From Haloarcula regularis (GTDB lineage: Archaea > Halobacteriota > Halobacteria > Halobacteriales > Haloarculaceae), in contig NZ_CP119794.1 in the NCBI RefSeq assembly GCF_029338315.1, positions 620,001 to 684,000 of the forward strand: a stretch of DNA of 64,000 bases, in the 5' to 3' direction. The notes below the pieces were generated by a model that had not been told where the DNA came from, ran no database searches, and saw nothing but the letters and a program-made list of their open reading frames with translations. Position 1 is the stretch's first letter, and the number at the start of each line of letters is the position of its first letter. This document shows, piece after piece, positions 45,602 to 55,619 of this stretch. The position numbers were made by a program, and so were the translations under genes.

Positions 45602-46228
45602 TCAGACCCGCTCGTTGACCTGGTCGGCGACGCGCTCGCCGGGGCGGCGGAGGTGCCCGCTCTCGACCTCGTAGACGTAGCCCGAGACCGTCACCGCGTC
45701 GGGGACGAGCGGGTGGTCACGAAGCAGTTCGACCTGTGTGCGACAGGCCTCGTCGATGTCGTCGGTCATCCGGACCCAGTCCGAGAGGCTCGCCCCGCCG
45801 AGGTTCAGTTCGGGGAGCGCGGGGTCTACGTCGACGGCGTCTATGTCGCCGCCGGCGGCGGCTTCGAGGCCCTCGACGACGGCCTCGTCCGGGGCGCTCA
45901 TCATCCCGCAATCCGTGTGGTTGACGACGATGATCTCGGTCGTGTCGAAGAACTGCGTCGTGAGCGCCGCCGACCGGATGACGTCGTCGGTGACCTTCCC
46001 GCCGGCGTTGCGGAACACCTGCGCGTCCCCGAGGTCCAGTCCCAGCGCCTCCTCGACCGGGATTCGCTCGTCCATGCAGGCGACGACGAGGAGTTGCTTG
46101 TCGGTGGGAATCCCCTTCCGTCGCCGGCGCGCCCAGTCGTCGCGGACGTCGATGTCTCGGTCGACCGCCGCGTGGACGTGTCCCGGTTCGGGCGATTCGG
46201 CGTCGTGGTCGTGCGTGTGATGTGGCAT
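45602..46228 (-). CDS. Beta-class carbonic anhydrase
   Basis: A 208-residue protein from ATG 46228. The zinc-site residues are C51 with D53 and R55 (CMDERIP) and H104 with C107 (NHTDCG). A His-rich N-terminus (MPHHTHDHD) and acidic loop precede the fold. It hydrates CO2 in the cytoplasm. An upstream in-frame start (46255) would add MGSPPSYRT and is less likely. It lies between the PH pair and the helicase with its own direction same as theirs. Confidence 0.88.
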   Translation of the reverse strand: MPHHTHDHDAESPEPGHVHAAVDRDIDVRDDWARRRRKGIPTDKQLLVVACMDERIPVEEALGLDLGDAQVFRNAGGKVTDDVIRSAALTTQFFDTTEIIVVNHTDCGMMSAPDEAVVEGLEAAAGGDIDAVDVDPALPELNLGGASLSDWVRMTDDIDEACRTQVELLRDHPLVPDAVTVSGYVYEVESGHLRRPGERVADQVNERV

Positions 46229-46302
46229 CGTGCGATACGAAGGGGGGGAACCCACCTCGAACTAGTTGTTCAGGTAACACGTACCGGCGTCTGTGACGCG
46301 GC

Positions 46303-49049
46303 TCAGTCCGTCGTCGCCGCCGTCTCGCCGGGCCGGTCGTCGTCTATCTCGGCCAGGACGCGGCGGTGGAACTCCGCGAGGACCTCCGACTCGTCCTCGG
46401 CCAGCACCACGTCGCTGGCCATCAGGGTCGCGAGGCCGAAGGCTCTGGGCGAGGGGGACTCGACACGGGTCGATACTACCTCGATTGCCCCGCGGTCGAT
46501 GTCCGTGACGACGGCCTCGATGCCGTCGACGTGGAGCTTGTCCTCCAGAATCTCGCGGTAGGTCTCCTCGACGACGGCGAACTCGCCGAGGTCCGAGGCG
46601 AATCCCAGCAGCATCTCCGAGGAGACCTGCTGTTCGCTTGCGGACTTCTCGTAGCCCTTGTAGCGTTTGAGTATCATCAGCGACCGGGTGGCGTTGATTC
46701 GGAAGTACCGCTGGAGCAGGTCCGTTCCCTCGAGGCTGGCTCTGAGGTCCTCGCGAACGTCGGCCGGATCGATGGCCTTGACGAGCCCCGCGACGTCGAC
46801 TTTCCGGTTCAGCGGCATCGAGAGGGTAAAGCCGTGGTCCGCGACGGCCACCTGGACGTTGGCGGTGGCCCGCTGGGCGACGTAGTAGGCCACCAGCCGC
46901 GAGAACCCGTCGTTGAACCGCCGGCCGTACGTCGAGTGGACGTAATAGTGGCGCTCGTACTCGTCGTGGTCCAGCGCCTCTTCGATTACCAGGCGGTCCG
47001 GCGTCGAGACGCTCGTCGACCCGGCGTAGGCCACCTGTTCGCGGAACATGCGGGCGATGGCACGGACCGTGTTCTCGTCGACGGGGAACGTCCGGAGCCA
47101 GTTGCGCACCTCCGACATCCCGCCGGCCTCCAGCTTCTCGAGCAGCGTCGCCTGGAAGGCGAGCATCTCGCGGCCCATGTCGTAAGACAGGGGGAGACGC
47201 TCGGAGAACCACGAGGGTACCGTCGGCCTGGCGCTTGTCGGGTCGACGTACACCTTCGACCCGCGGCGGTAGCGGTACTCGAAGCGGTCGCCGCCAAGGA
47301 CGAACACGTCACCCTGCTCCAAGGTGTCGAGGTACTGCTCGTCGAGCTGGCCCACCCAGCGGCTGTCGCCCCGGGTGTAGACGTCACAGGTGAACGAGTC
47401 TGGAATCGTCCCCACGTTGGTCATGTAGATGACGCGAGCGAGGCGCCCGCGCTTGCCCACGAGCGGTTCGCCCACGTCGTACTCGTCGTAGTGGTACTCG
47501 CCGTCCGGCGGGTCGTTGGTGTCGCGCCAGATCTTCGCGTAGACGTTCTTGTCCTCCAGGCCCGGGTAGTCGGCGGTGAGATAGCGACAGAGCTGTTCCC
47601 AGTCCTCGTCCGTGTAGTTCCGGTACGGGTAGGCCCGCTGGAGGATGGCCCTGACCTCGCGCTCCGGGCGGACCTGGTTGATGGCCATGCCGTAGACCTG
47701 CTGGGCGGCCACGTCCTGGGCGTTATCCGGGACGAACACGCGGTCGACGAACCCCGACTCGGCCTTCTCGAGCATGACGGCACACTCGACGAGTTCGTCC
47801 CGGTCGAGCGCGACGACGCGGCCCTCGACCGTCTCGCCTAGCTGGTGGCCCGCCCGGCCGATGCGCTGGAGGAGCGCGGCGACGGACTTCGGTGACCCGA
47901 CCTGGACGACCAGGTCGATGTGGGGCATGTCGATGCCCAGTTCCAGGCTCGTCGAGGTGGTCACCACGTCGAGGGCGCCGGCCTTCAGCGCTTCCTCGAC
48001 CTCGTGGCGCTTGTCCTTCGAGAGCGATCCGTGGTGACATCCGGAGTTCGTCTCGTCGTAGTCGTCGAACCGCTCGCGGAGGGTCTGGAGGACCCGTTCA
48101 GCCCCCGAGCGCGTGTTGGTGAACACGAGCGTGTTGGTGTGGGACTGTATCTCGTCGTGCAGCTGCTGGTAGAACCGGCCCGTGACGACGTCGCGTGGCG
48201 TGTTGATGAGGTCGTCGGTCGGACAGGTCAACTCGACGTCGAAGTCCCGGGTGAACCGCGTGTCGACGAGCTCGTAGTCGCGGGGCGGCCCACCCGGTTC
48301 CTCGCGGCCCACCAGGAACTCCGCGACGTCCTCGAGCGGTTCGACCGTCGCCGAGCAGCCGATGCGGGTGGGCGACGTGTCGGCCATCGCCTCCAGCCGT
48401 TCGAGCGACACCGAGAGGTGGGTACCGCGCTTGTTCTCGGCGAGGCTGTGTATCTCGTCGACGATGACGTACTCGACGGTCTCCAGTTTCCGCTTGAACT
48501 TCGGGGAGTTGAGCAGTATCGCCAGGGTCTCCGGCGTCGTGTTGAGGATGTGCGGCGTCGTCTCCAGCATCGCCTGGCGCTCGCTGTCGCTGGTGTCGCC
48601 GTGGCGGATGGCGTGGCGGATGTCGACGTCCTCGCCCCGGTCGGCCAGGCGGTCGGTGATGTCCGCGAGCGGGACCTCCAGGTTCCGGTGGATGTCGTTT
48701 GCCAGGGACTTCAGCGGCGAGACATAGAGGCAGTACACGGAGTTCTCGAGGGCGTCCTCGCGGGCCTTCGCGAACACTCGTTGATAATGCCCGTAAAGGA
48801 CGCGAGCGTCTTGCCCGACCCCGTCGGTGAACAGATGAGCGCGTTCTCCCCCTCGTGGATGAGCGGGATGGCCTCCTTCTGGGGCGGGGTGAAGAAGCCG
48901 CCGTTTCCGGGGACGAACTCGCCGAACTGCTCGACCCACCACTCCTGGACGACGGGTGCCAGCAGGTCCAGCACCGGCTCGTCGTCGACATCGACGGTGG
49001 CGGGGTCGAAGGGCAGGTCCAGCTCCGCCAGGTGGGCTCGTCCTCCCAT
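46303..49049 (-). pseudogene. lhr: Lhr-like large superfamily-2 helicase, frameshifted
   Basis: The product would be about 915 residues. Walker A SPTGSGKT is at 74-81, the DExH box reads VIVDEIHSLAE, and motif VI-like QRIGRAGH follows in the second RecA domain; winged-helix and Lhr-specific domains occupy the C-terminal half. Lhr-type proteins unwind DNA or RNA:DNA hybrids during repair or transcription stress. The frame breaks at 48774-48779, where the plus strand reads ACACTC; ACACCTC would restore SFTGIINEVFAKAREDALENSVYCLYVSPLKS. A conserved helicase is unlikely to be decaying here, so a consensus error is favoured. Confidence 0.85.
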
Positions 49050-49161
49050 CTCGCACTCTGGTGGTGACGTGGGGCCGTGCAGGGAAGTGGGTTCCGACCG
49101 CGGAGTGAAAGTGAACGTGGGTCCGCCAGGAACCGTGAAATTTCCATCACAGTCTCCACGA

Positions 49162-49169
49162 GATATATA
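49162..49169 (+). promoter_or_regulatory. TATA box of the membrane-tethered HTH gene
   Basis: GATATATA, centred 30 nt before ATG 49196; a second GATATATG overlaps the start codon itself. Confidence 0.5.
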
Positions 49170-49195
49170 CCGCTGGGGGTCACTGATTCCGATAT

Positions 49196-50059
49196 ATGTC
49201 CCTGCTACCCTCGCGCGGTCCCGAGGCGAGCACCTCCCAGGACGGCGAACTCGAGATCGTCGGCGTCGACGAGGACGTCTCCGCCGTCATCGACGCGCTC
49301 TCCTCCGAGACGGCCCGCGAGATACTCAACGCGGTATACGACGATCCGGGAACGCCCTCCGAACTGGCCGACCGGCTCGGGATGTCTATCCAGAAAGTCT
49401 CCTACCACCTCGAGAAACTCGAAGAGGAGGAACTCATCGCCGTCGCCGGCACCCGCTACTCCGAGAAGGGCCAGGAGATGAAGGTGTACCAGCCGCCCGA
49501 CGACCCGTTGGTGCTGTTCGTCGGGACCCGCGAGCGAAAGCGGTCGCTGCGCGCGCTCGCGAGGCGACTCGTCCCCGTCGTCGGCATCCTCACCGCCGCG
49601 AGCGTCGCCGTGCAGGTCATCACCGAGGGCGTCCCCTTCGTCGGGCAGTCCGCGAGCGGCGACGGGGGCGAGGCCGCGAGCGGAGGCGGCGACGCCGGCG
49701 CGGACCCCACGCTCTCGACGACCGCAGAGCCGACGGCCGAACCGACGGCGACGGCCGGCGGTGACGGCGGCGGGGTGAGCATCGCCGAGGCGACCGAGAC
49801 ACAGACCCCGAGTGGCGACGACGGTGGGGTCAGCATCGCCGAGGCGACCGAGACGCCGGTCCCCACGGAGGAACCGACGGTGACCCCGACGGAGGCCCCG
49901 GTATCCGAACCGGCGACGACCCCCACGGACGTCGCCACCGAACTCGCAGAGGTGTCCGGCGCCGCCGGCGGATTCGACGTCCCGCCGGGCCTGGTCTTCT
50001 TCCTCGGCGGCCTGCTGGTCGTCGCCGTCGTGGCCGCCGTCTGGGCGTACGACCGCTGA
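49196..50059 (+). CDS. Membrane-tethered winged-helix regulator
   Basis: A 287-residue protein. Residues 25-105 form an ArsR-like winged helix (SSETAREILNAVYDDPGTPSELADRLGMSIQKVSYHLEKLEEEELIAV). A hydrophobic segment follows (LARRLVPVVGILTAASVAVQVITEG, about 120-143). A long low-complexity stretch rich in Thr, Pro, Glu and Ala then includes two copies of GGVSIAEATET. A second transmembrane helix (PPGLVFFLGGLLVVAVVAAVWAY) closes it. The DNA-binding part would sit inside, the repeat linker outside and both ends inside. It may sense an envelope condition. Related membrane-tethered HTH proteins occur in haloarchaea, but the sensor role is inferred. Confidence 0.8.
   Translation: MSLLPSRGPEASTSQDGELEIVGVDEDVSAVIDALSSETAREILNAVYDDPGTPSELADRLGMSIQKVSYHLEKLEEEELIAVAGTRYSEKGQEMKVYQPPDDPLVLFVGTRERKRSLRALARRLVPVVGILTAASVAVQVITEGVPFVGQSASGDGGEAASGGGDAGADPTLSTTAEPTAEPTATAGGDGGGVSIAEATETQTPSGDDGGVSIAEATETPVPTEEPTVTPTEAPVSEPATTPTDVATELAEVSGAAGGFDVPPGLVFFLGGLLVVAVVAAVWAYDR
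49772..49854 (+). repeat. Two 29-bp direct repeats inside the HTH gene
   Basis: Copies at 49772-49800 and 49826-49854 (54-bp period) differ by one base and both encode GVSIAEATET in the linker between membrane segments. Confidence 0.85.
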
Positions 50060-50076
50060 CGGTCGCTCAAACGGAG

Positions 50077-50081
50077 TTTTT
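50077..50081 (+). terminator. Possible T-tract terminator
   Basis: Five T lie 18 bp after the stop of the membrane-tethered HTH gene; another TTTT follows at about 50096. Confidence 0.3.
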
Positions 50082-50322
50082 ACCGTAAGGTGGGCTTTTG
50101 ATACTCCCCTCCCTACGTCTATCTGCGCCGTCGACGGGGTCGGGAACCGCCGCCCTGGTTCCCCGCTCCCCGACGATGGCCACACCTGCCCGAGCCATCG
50201 CCGTTCTCTCCGGAACGGCCCCTTCCCCCACTCCGCTGGCGCCCCTACGCTGGTCCCTGGCGTCCCAGTGTCACCCTCCACCGATACAAACGCCTATTCC
50301 CGTCCGGTCGTTCTCTCCCGCT

Positions 50323-51087
50323 ATGCGACTCACGTTCCTCGGCACCGGCAGTGCCATGCCGACCGGGACGCGCGCACAGACCGGTTACCTCGTCGAATCC
50401 GGCGAGCGATCGCTCCTCGTCGACTGCGGGAGCGGCGTCCTCTCGACGCTGGCCCGGACCGACGTCGGGTACGAGGGCGTCGACACCGTCCTCCTGAGCC
50501 ACCACCACCTCGACCACGTCTCGGACCTGGACGTCCTGCTGAAAGCCCGCTGGCTGGCCGGCGAGACGGACCTCACCGTCGTCGGTCCGCCGGGCACCGG
50601 GCAGCTGGTCCGTGACCTCCTCTCGGTCCACGAGTACATGCAGGGCCGTCTCGACCTGACGCTACGCGACGTCGAGGCCGGCGCGTTCGATCTCCCCGGG
50701 TTCGCCCTCGAAGCCACCGAGACGCGCCACTCGATGCAGTGTTTCGCCTACCGCGTCGAACCGGCCGGCGGTGGCCCGACCGTGACCCTCAGCGGCGACT
50801 CCGAGGCGTTCACCGATCTCGTCGCGTTCGCGGACGGGACGGCCGTCCTCGTCCACGACTGTTCGTTCCCCGACGACGTCGACGTCTCGAACCACCCGAC
50901 GCCGTCCGCGCTGGGCGAGACGCTCGCAGACGCGGACGCTGACCTCGGGCGCATCTATCTGACGCACCTCTATCCACACACCGAGGGGCGACACGACGAG
51001 ATGCTGGCGTCGCTCGGGCGCCACTACGACGGCGACGTCCGCTTCGCCGAGGACGGCCTGACGATATCGCTTTCCGACGCCGACTGA
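50323..51087 (+). CDS. Metallo-beta-lactamase fold protein, RNase Z-like
   Basis: A 254-residue protein. It opens MRLTFLGTGSAMPTGTRAQTGYLVE and carries the metal motif HHHLDH (SHHHLDHVSD). Further ligands lie in TETRHSMQCFAYRV, LSGDSEAF and YLTHLYPH. This resembles tRNase Z-type and related MBL phosphodiesterases; at 254 residues it is shorter than typical RNase Z (about 300), so another hydrolase is possible. ATG 50323 was chosen over 50098 because the conserved strand begins here. The about 260 bp upstream hold no gene that I recognise. Confidence 0.8.
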   Translation: MRLTFLGTGSAMPTGTRAQTGYLVESGERSLLVDCGSGVLSTLARTDVGYEGVDTVLLSHHHLDHVSDLDVLLKARWLAGETDLTVVGPPGTGQLVRDLLSVHEYMQGRLDLTLRDVEAGAFDLPGFALEATETRHSMQCFAYRVEPAGGGPTVTLSGDSEAFTDLVAFADGTAVLVHDCSFPDDVDVSNHPTPSALGETLADADADLGRIYLTHLYPHTEGRHDEMLASLGRHYDGDVRFAEDGLTISLSDAD

Positions 51088-51091
51088 GCGC

Positions 51092-52246
51092 TCACACCCG
51101 GTCGAGCGTGATATGGAAGGCCGCGCCGCCGGCCGCGCTGTCGCCGACACTGACGCTCCCGCCGTAGGACTCTGTCAGCGCCCGGACGAATCCGAGGCCG
51201 AACCCGCTGCCGGCACTGTCGGGCCCCTTGCGTCCCATCTGGAAGAGCTCGTCCCGGACTGCCTCGTCGACACCCGCCCCGTCGTCGGCGACGGTGACGG
51301 CCACCTGGTCCTGAGTGCTCTCGACGCGCAGCTCGACAGTCACCGCGCCCTCGTTGTGAACAGCGGCGTTCGAGACGACGTTCCGGAACACCGAGTCGAG
51401 CAGGTCGCCACCGAACACCCGGTAGTCGGCCTCACCGGGGTCGAACTCGACGGTGAGCGACGGGTAGGACGCCTCGACGTCGGCCACGACCTCCGACAGA
51501 ATCGCCTGCAGATCACGCGGCTGGGGTTCGTCCTGCGATTCGAGCGACGAGACGAGGTCTCCCACACGCTCGATGAGGTCGGCGGCGCTCTCGGCGGCCC
51601 GCTGTATCTTCTCGGCGTGGTCGGCCGTCTGTCCGTCGACGTCGGCGGCGACGGCGTCGGCGAACCCGGCGATGACCTGGAGGTCGTTGCCGAGGTCGTG
51701 GCGAAGCAGGCGATCGTACATCTCGATGAGTTCCTTCCGGGTCTCGAGGTCACGCCGGGCCCGTTCCAGTCGCTCGCGCGAGCGGATGTTGCTGATGGCC
51801 GTTGCCGCGTGCGAGGCGAGGATGGTCATCGGCCTGCTGTGTTCGTCTCCGAACGACTCGACGGACGTCGAGCGCGTCTCGAGAATGGCGGTCACGTCGT
51901 CGCCCATCAGGGCCGGGACGGCAAGCGCCGCGGTCACCTCCGAGTCGTCGCCGACGCCGGCCCCGGCCCCCGTCTCGGTGGCGACGCTCCCGGTTTCGAA
52001 GGCCCGCATCGCGATGTCGGACGGCGGGTCGCCCGGGGCCAGGTTGGGGTTCGTGCTGTGGACCACCCGCGGGTCGCCGCCCCGGACCTCGACGAACGTC
52101 GAGTGTGAGAACTTGAACAGCACGGACATCGCCTCCAGCGTCAGCGAGACGACTTCCTCGACGGTCGAACACTGGTTGAGTGCCTGGCCGTACTTGTTGA
52201 GATCGGCGACCTGGCTCGCGAAATCACGCTGGTCTTCGAATGACAT
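51092..52246 (-). CDS. GAF-domain soluble histidine kinase
   Basis: A 384-residue protein with a GAF-like N-terminal half (about 20-155: STVEEVVSLTLEAMSVLFKFSHSTFVEVRGG), a short coil, an H-box LLRHDLGNDLQVIAGFA (H183) and a HATPase domain (VVSNAAVHN, VADDGAGVDE, GSGFGLGFVRALTESYGG). No transmembrane segments are visible, so it senses in the cytoplasm. ATG 52246 was used; an upstream TTG is three codons away. No partner response regulator is adjacent, which is common in haloarchaea. Confidence 0.87.
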   Translation of the reverse strand: MSFEDQRDFASQVADLNKYGQALNQCSTVEEVVSLTLEAMSVLFKFSHSTFVEVRGGDPRVVHSTNPNLAPGDPPSDIAMRAFETGSVATETGAGAGVGDDSEVTAALAVPALMGDDVTAILETRSTSVESFGDEHSRPMTILASHAATAISNIRSRERLERARRDLETRKELIEMYDRLLRHDLGNDLQVIAGFADAVAADVDGQTADHAEKIQRAAESAADLIERVGDLVSSLESQDEPQPRDLQAILSEVVADVEASYPSLTVEFDPGEADYRVFGGDLLDSVFRNVVSNAAVHNEGAVTVELRVESTQDQVAVTVADDGAGVDEAVRDELFQMGRKGPDSAGSGFGLGFVRALTESYGGSVSVGDSAAGGAAFHITLDRV

Positions 52247-52361
52247 TGTGTGCAACCCCCGGCCCGCACCGTGGTTGGCCGACTTTGGGACCGCCGGTAA
52301 TTACCGGTTTGGATAGTTCCCGGCGAGCGAGAACGCGCCGCGGGCGACCGGCGACGCCAGT

Positions 52362-53429
52362 TCAGTCGAGTCGGTACCGGAGGAGTGCCGCGATGCCGCC
52401 CAGGTTGGACAGCTGCTGGCCCGGGGCGAACTCGGCGGAGAAGACGGTCACCGACCCGCCCTTCTGTTCGGTCGTCTCGATGATGCGGTCGACGTCGACG
52501 TCCCAGTCGCCCTCGCCGGCCCGCTCCAGGCGGAGTCGCTCGTCTAAGACGAGCAGCGTCTCGATGGCGCCGAAGTCGGCGGCCCTGGCGACGTCTTCGG
52601 GCCCGTAGGCGGCCTCGCTCCCCTGTGCGATGCGGGCCATCAGCTCGTCGATGAGGTCCGCCTCCTCGGCGATGCGGGTCCGCTGCTGGACGTCCTCGAC
52701 AGCCCCCCGCTTGAGTACCTCGTGGACGCCACGGTCGCCGACGCTGGCGGTGTCGACCACCGTCATCTGCTCGGCGATATCCGGTATCTCCTCCCGGAAG
52801 TAATCCAGTGCGTCCTGCTTGGTGAACCCGGGGCCGGCGAGGATGTAGGCGTCGACGTCCTGGCGGCGGACGACCTCTGCGAGCTCGGCAAACAGCTCCT
52901 TGCGGGGGCGGGCGTACTCTCCCTTGCCGGTCGTCGAGGTGATGCTCGCGCGCTCCTCGGTGCCGTACTGGGCGACGGTGTGGACGTGGGCCTCGCCCTC
53001 CTCGACGGTCACGATGGCGACGTCCGGGTTCTCGGCGGCCTCCTCGGCCTCCGCCAGGCGGTCGTTCTGATCGGGCTTCCAGCGTTTCTCTATCTCGAGT
53101 TCGGTGTGCTCCTCAACGTTGAGCGTGTGGTGAAAGCCCAGCTGGTCCTCGCGGGAGCAGTCGACGATCTCGCCGCCGACGCGCAGGCGGTTGGCGAACT
53201 TCGCGAACTCGACGTCGGTGACCTCGATCTTCAGCCACATGGGCTCGCGCTCGCCGCCCGTGTCCCGGAGGGTGTCGTCGTCGCGCTGGATGCGCCGGGT
53301 CGTGTCACCCGCAACCAGGTCGCCCGGCTCGACGATGTAGGAGAGATGCCAGAGGTCGTCGAGCGTCTCGGGCACCACCTCGGCGCGTTCGCGCCCCTCG
53401 GTGGTCGCCACCCGACTCTTGACTTGCAT
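52362..53429 (-). CDS. pelA: mRNA surveillance/ribosome rescue factor pelota
   Basis: A 355-residue protein in the length range of archaeal pelota/Dom34. N-terminal Sm-like domain ([29 protein letters not shown]), central domain ([17 protein letters not shown]) and C-terminal L7Ae-like fold ([47 protein letters not shown]) are all clear. With its GTPase partner it splits ribosomes stalled without a stop codon. RqcH, which acts on the obstructed 50S subunit afterwards, lies 2.2 kb away on the same strand. Confidence 0.93.
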   Translation of the reverse strand: MQVKSRVATTEGRERAEVVPETLDDLWHLSYIVEPGDLVAGDTTRRIQRDDDTLRDTGGEREPMWLKIEVTDVEFAKFANRLRVGGEIVDCSREDQLGFHHTLNVEEHTELEIEKRWKPDQNDRLAEAEEAAENPDVAIVTVEEGEAHVHTVAQYGTEERASITSTTGKGEYARPRKELFAELAEVVRRQDVDAYILAGPGFTKQDALDYFREEIPDIAEQMTVVDTASVGDRGVHEVLKRGAVEDVQQRTRIAEEADLIDELMARIAQGSEAAYGPEDVARAADFGAIETLLVLDERLRLERAGEGDWDVDVDRIIETTEQKGGSVTVFSAEFAPGQQLSNLGGIAALLRYRLD

Positions 53430-53468
53430 ACGATCCTCTCGACCGCGGTGACAGAAGTGCCCTGCTAT

Positions 53469-54191
53469 TCAGACCGCCGGCCGTCCGGTCGCTGACTCGC
53501 CCGCCTGTTCACCCGGCCGGTCCGCGTCTTCGATACCCCGGCCGATCGCGTAGGCACTGGCGATGTTGCCGTAGAATGTGATGAACGGGACGAAGATGAG
53601 TCCGAGGACCGTGACGGCGACGGCACCCGCGACGATCTGCGCGATGACACCGATGACGATGGCGATGAGCCACGCGACTGCGTAGTCTTCGCTGGTGCCG
53701 ATAGTGCGGATCGTCGAGGGCGAGAACGCCGCCCCGACCGAGCCCGTCCGGGCGAACGCCGCGATGGCCGCGGGGAAGAGGTAGACAGCGGCCAGCAGCG
53801 TGAGCACCCCCACGGCGGCTGTGGCGAACGCCAGCAGCACACCCAGGATAGCGACGGAGTTCCCGCCGGTCCCGCCGACACTCGTGCCGACGCCGACCGG
53901 GAGAATCCAGGCCAGGACGCCGACGGAGATGACGATGGCCGGAACCAGGAAGTACACGAGCGAGATGACGAACGCCAGGACGCCGTCGACGAGCAACTCG
54001 CCCCACTCGTCGAACACCGGGGGGACCTCGTCGTCACCCGCGCCGACCTGCCGGATGACCCTGACGAGGTAGCCGTAGACGAACAGCGTCGGGATGATAA
54101 AGACGCCCAGCAGACTCAGGACGCCACCGATGATGATTGTCTCGACGTTCTTCTCGCCCTTCCACGGGAACTTGAGTGCATCTTCTAACAT
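53469..54191 (-). CDS. DUF4013-type membrane protein, copy 1
   Basis: A 240-residue protein with about six hydrophobic helices. It opens MLEDALKFPWKGEKNVETIIIGGVLSLLGVFIIPTLFVYGYLVRVIRQV and contains FDEWGELLVDGV, typical of DUF4013 proteins of archaea. Its closest relative in the window is the gene at 54.7-55.4 kb. A strong AT-rich box (54274-54285) lies some 85-90 nt upstream, so the mRNA would carry a leader of about 55-60 nt. Function unknown; a polytopic membrane role is all that can be said. Confidence 0.82.
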   Translation of the reverse strand: MLEDALKFPWKGEKNVETIIIGGVLSLLGVFIIPTLFVYGYLVRVIRQVGAGDDEVPPVFDEWGELLVDGVLAFVISLVYFLVPAIVISVGVLAWILPVGVGTSVGGTGGNSVAILGVLLAFATAAVGVLTLLAAVYLFPAAIAAFARTGSVGAAFSPSTIRTIGTSEDYAVAWLIAIVIGVIAQIVAGAVAVTVLGLIFVPFITFYGNIASAYAIGRGIEDADRPGEQAGESATGRPAV

Positions 54192-54273
54192 GGTTTCAGG
54201 TACTGTCGTGACCGTTCGGAGGACGGCGGGGACCGCCGTGTGACAGTAGGCACTCGGCGATTGACTCAGCAGA

Positions 54274-54285
54274 AATATAAATATT
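54274..54285 (-). promoter_or_regulatory. TATA box of DUF4013 copy 1, with a long leader
   Basis: The minus strand reads AAATATTTATAT here, about 90 nt before ATG 54191. Transcription would begin near 54250, giving a leader of about 55-60 nt. Confidence 0.5.
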
Positions 54286-54308
54286 TGCCAACAGGACTCG
54301 CGGACCCC

Positions 54309-54650
54309 TCAGAGCGTCGTGTAGAGATGTGCTGCACCGAGGAGTGCGCCGCCGTATATCCAGCCCGCGGAAAACCAGGTATCGAACTCGACCTTCGGGT
54401 GGTCCCGCAGGACCAGGTGTGCCCCGGCGTGAGCGATAACGAACACGTCGAACCCCCGCTGGAAGTCCGGAGTCTCGAAGACCCAGAGGACGACCAGGAG
54501 TGCGGGAGCGTGGAGCGCGGTGAAGATGCGGAACGCCGTCTCGTCCGTGACCGGGATCGGTGCGAAGAAGAAGCGCCACTCGTGGTGGTACATTGCGTCG
54601 AGCTCGTGGATTACGAGCCAGGTCACGACCGCCGCGAAGAGGAGTTCCAT
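54309..54650 (-). CDS. Small membrane protein, possibly DUF6713-like
   Basis: A 113-residue protein with four hydrophobic segments. It opens MELLFAAVVTWLVIHELDAMYHHEWRFF, where HELDAMYHHEWR may be a metal-binding or functional motif, and contains HAGAHLVLRDHPKVEFD with further histidines. I do not recognise it with certainty. It lies between the two DUF4013 genes on the same strand. Confidence 0.7.
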   Translation of the reverse strand: MELLFAAVVTWLVIHELDAMYHHEWRFFFAPIPVTDETAFRIFTALHAPALLVVLWVFETPDFQRGFDVFVIAHAGAHLVLRDHPKVEFDTWFSAGWIYGGALLGAAHLYTTL

Positions 54651-54735
54651 CGTCTAGCGCGGCGCGGCCCAGACCTATCAATCCCGAACACCGTGTACTC
54701 GAACACGAAAAATCGACCGAGAGACCGCTCCGCGC

Positions 54736-55437
54736 TTAGATCGCGGCCTGACCGGCGGTCGAGTCGGGGCCCTCTTCCATGGCGGGCATCTCTCGGACAG
54801 CCTCGCCGATGGCGTGGGTCCCGGCGAGGTTCGCGTAGAACGACACGAACGGGGCCAGGATGACACCGATGACGACGGCGTTGAGTACGCCGATGATCAC
54901 GCCGCTCAGGATGGCGATACCGAACGCCACGAGCCAGCCGGTCGCGTAGGTCCGGCTGAACAGCATGGGGCGCAGGTCGCCGTAGGAGAACGCCGCGCCG
55001 ATGCTGTCCTCACGGGCGAACGACACGACTGCGGCCGGGAGCACGTACGCCAGCGCCAGGGAGACGACGAACAGGACCAGCGACGCCACGAGGAAGATGA
55101 GCCCCGCGGCGAGGCCGCCGGCCGCGCTGTCGCCGCCCAGGCCGATGGACGCGCCGCTGGCGATCACCGCGACGAAGGCGATGATGGCCGGGACGAGCGC
55201 GTAGACGAACCCGATGACGAACACCTTCAGCCCGTCGGTGAGCAGTTCGCCCCACTCGTCGAACTCAGGCGGTTCCTCCTCGCCGTCCATGACCATCCGG
55301 AGCGCCCGGACGATATAACCCATGACGAGGAACGTCGGGACGAGCAAGAAGCTAAAGAGCAGCAAGAGGCCGCCGATAGCGATGTTCTTGATCGCGCTGT
55401 CACCGTTGCGTGGATAGTTGAGTGCTTCTTGGAACAT
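54736..55437 (-). CDS. DUF4013-type membrane protein, copy 2
   Basis: A 233-residue paralogue of the 53.5-54.2 kb protein: MFQEALNYPRNGDSAIKNIAIGGLLLLFSFLLVPTFLVMGYIVRALRMV, then PPEFDEWGELLTDGL. About six hydrophobic helices. GGAGGG lies 6 nt before ATG 55437. The TATA-like GTTATATACTT at 55548-55558 is over 110 nt upstream, so a leader of about 85 nt is likely, in contrast to the leaderless genes elsewhere in the window. Confidence 0.82.
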   Translation of the reverse strand: MFQEALNYPRNGDSAIKNIAIGGLLLLFSFLLVPTFLVMGYIVRALRMVMDGEEEPPEFDEWGELLTDGLKVFVIGFVYALVPAIIAFVAVIASGASIGLGGDSAAGGLAAGLIFLVASLVLFVVSLALAYVLPAAVVSFAREDSIGAAFSYGDLRPMLFSRTYATGWLVAFGIAILSGVIIGVLNAVVIGVILAPFVSFYANLAGTHAIGEAVREMPAMEEGPDSTAGQAAI

Positions 55438-55547
55438 TGTGACCCTCCAGTGGGATCGGGATGCTACGGGCGACGATGGCGAACGTCGGATGTCCGCCGA
55501 CTGCCACAGGTACCACGTAGTATCTTCGTTCGTCTAGTACAACCAAC

Positions 55548-55558
55548 AAGTATATAAC
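55548..55558 (-). promoter_or_regulatory. TATA box of DUF4013 copy 2, with a long leader
   Basis: The minus strand reads GTTATATACTT, placing the transcription start near 55522 and leaving about 85 nt before the ATG at 55437. A GGAGGG ribosome-binding site sits at 55444-55450. Confidence 0.5.
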
Positions 55559-55619
55559 CGTACGTATCAGATGCGTGTCGCTATCACGCTACGGAGTGGC
55601 TCACTGGGCCCGGTGCCGG

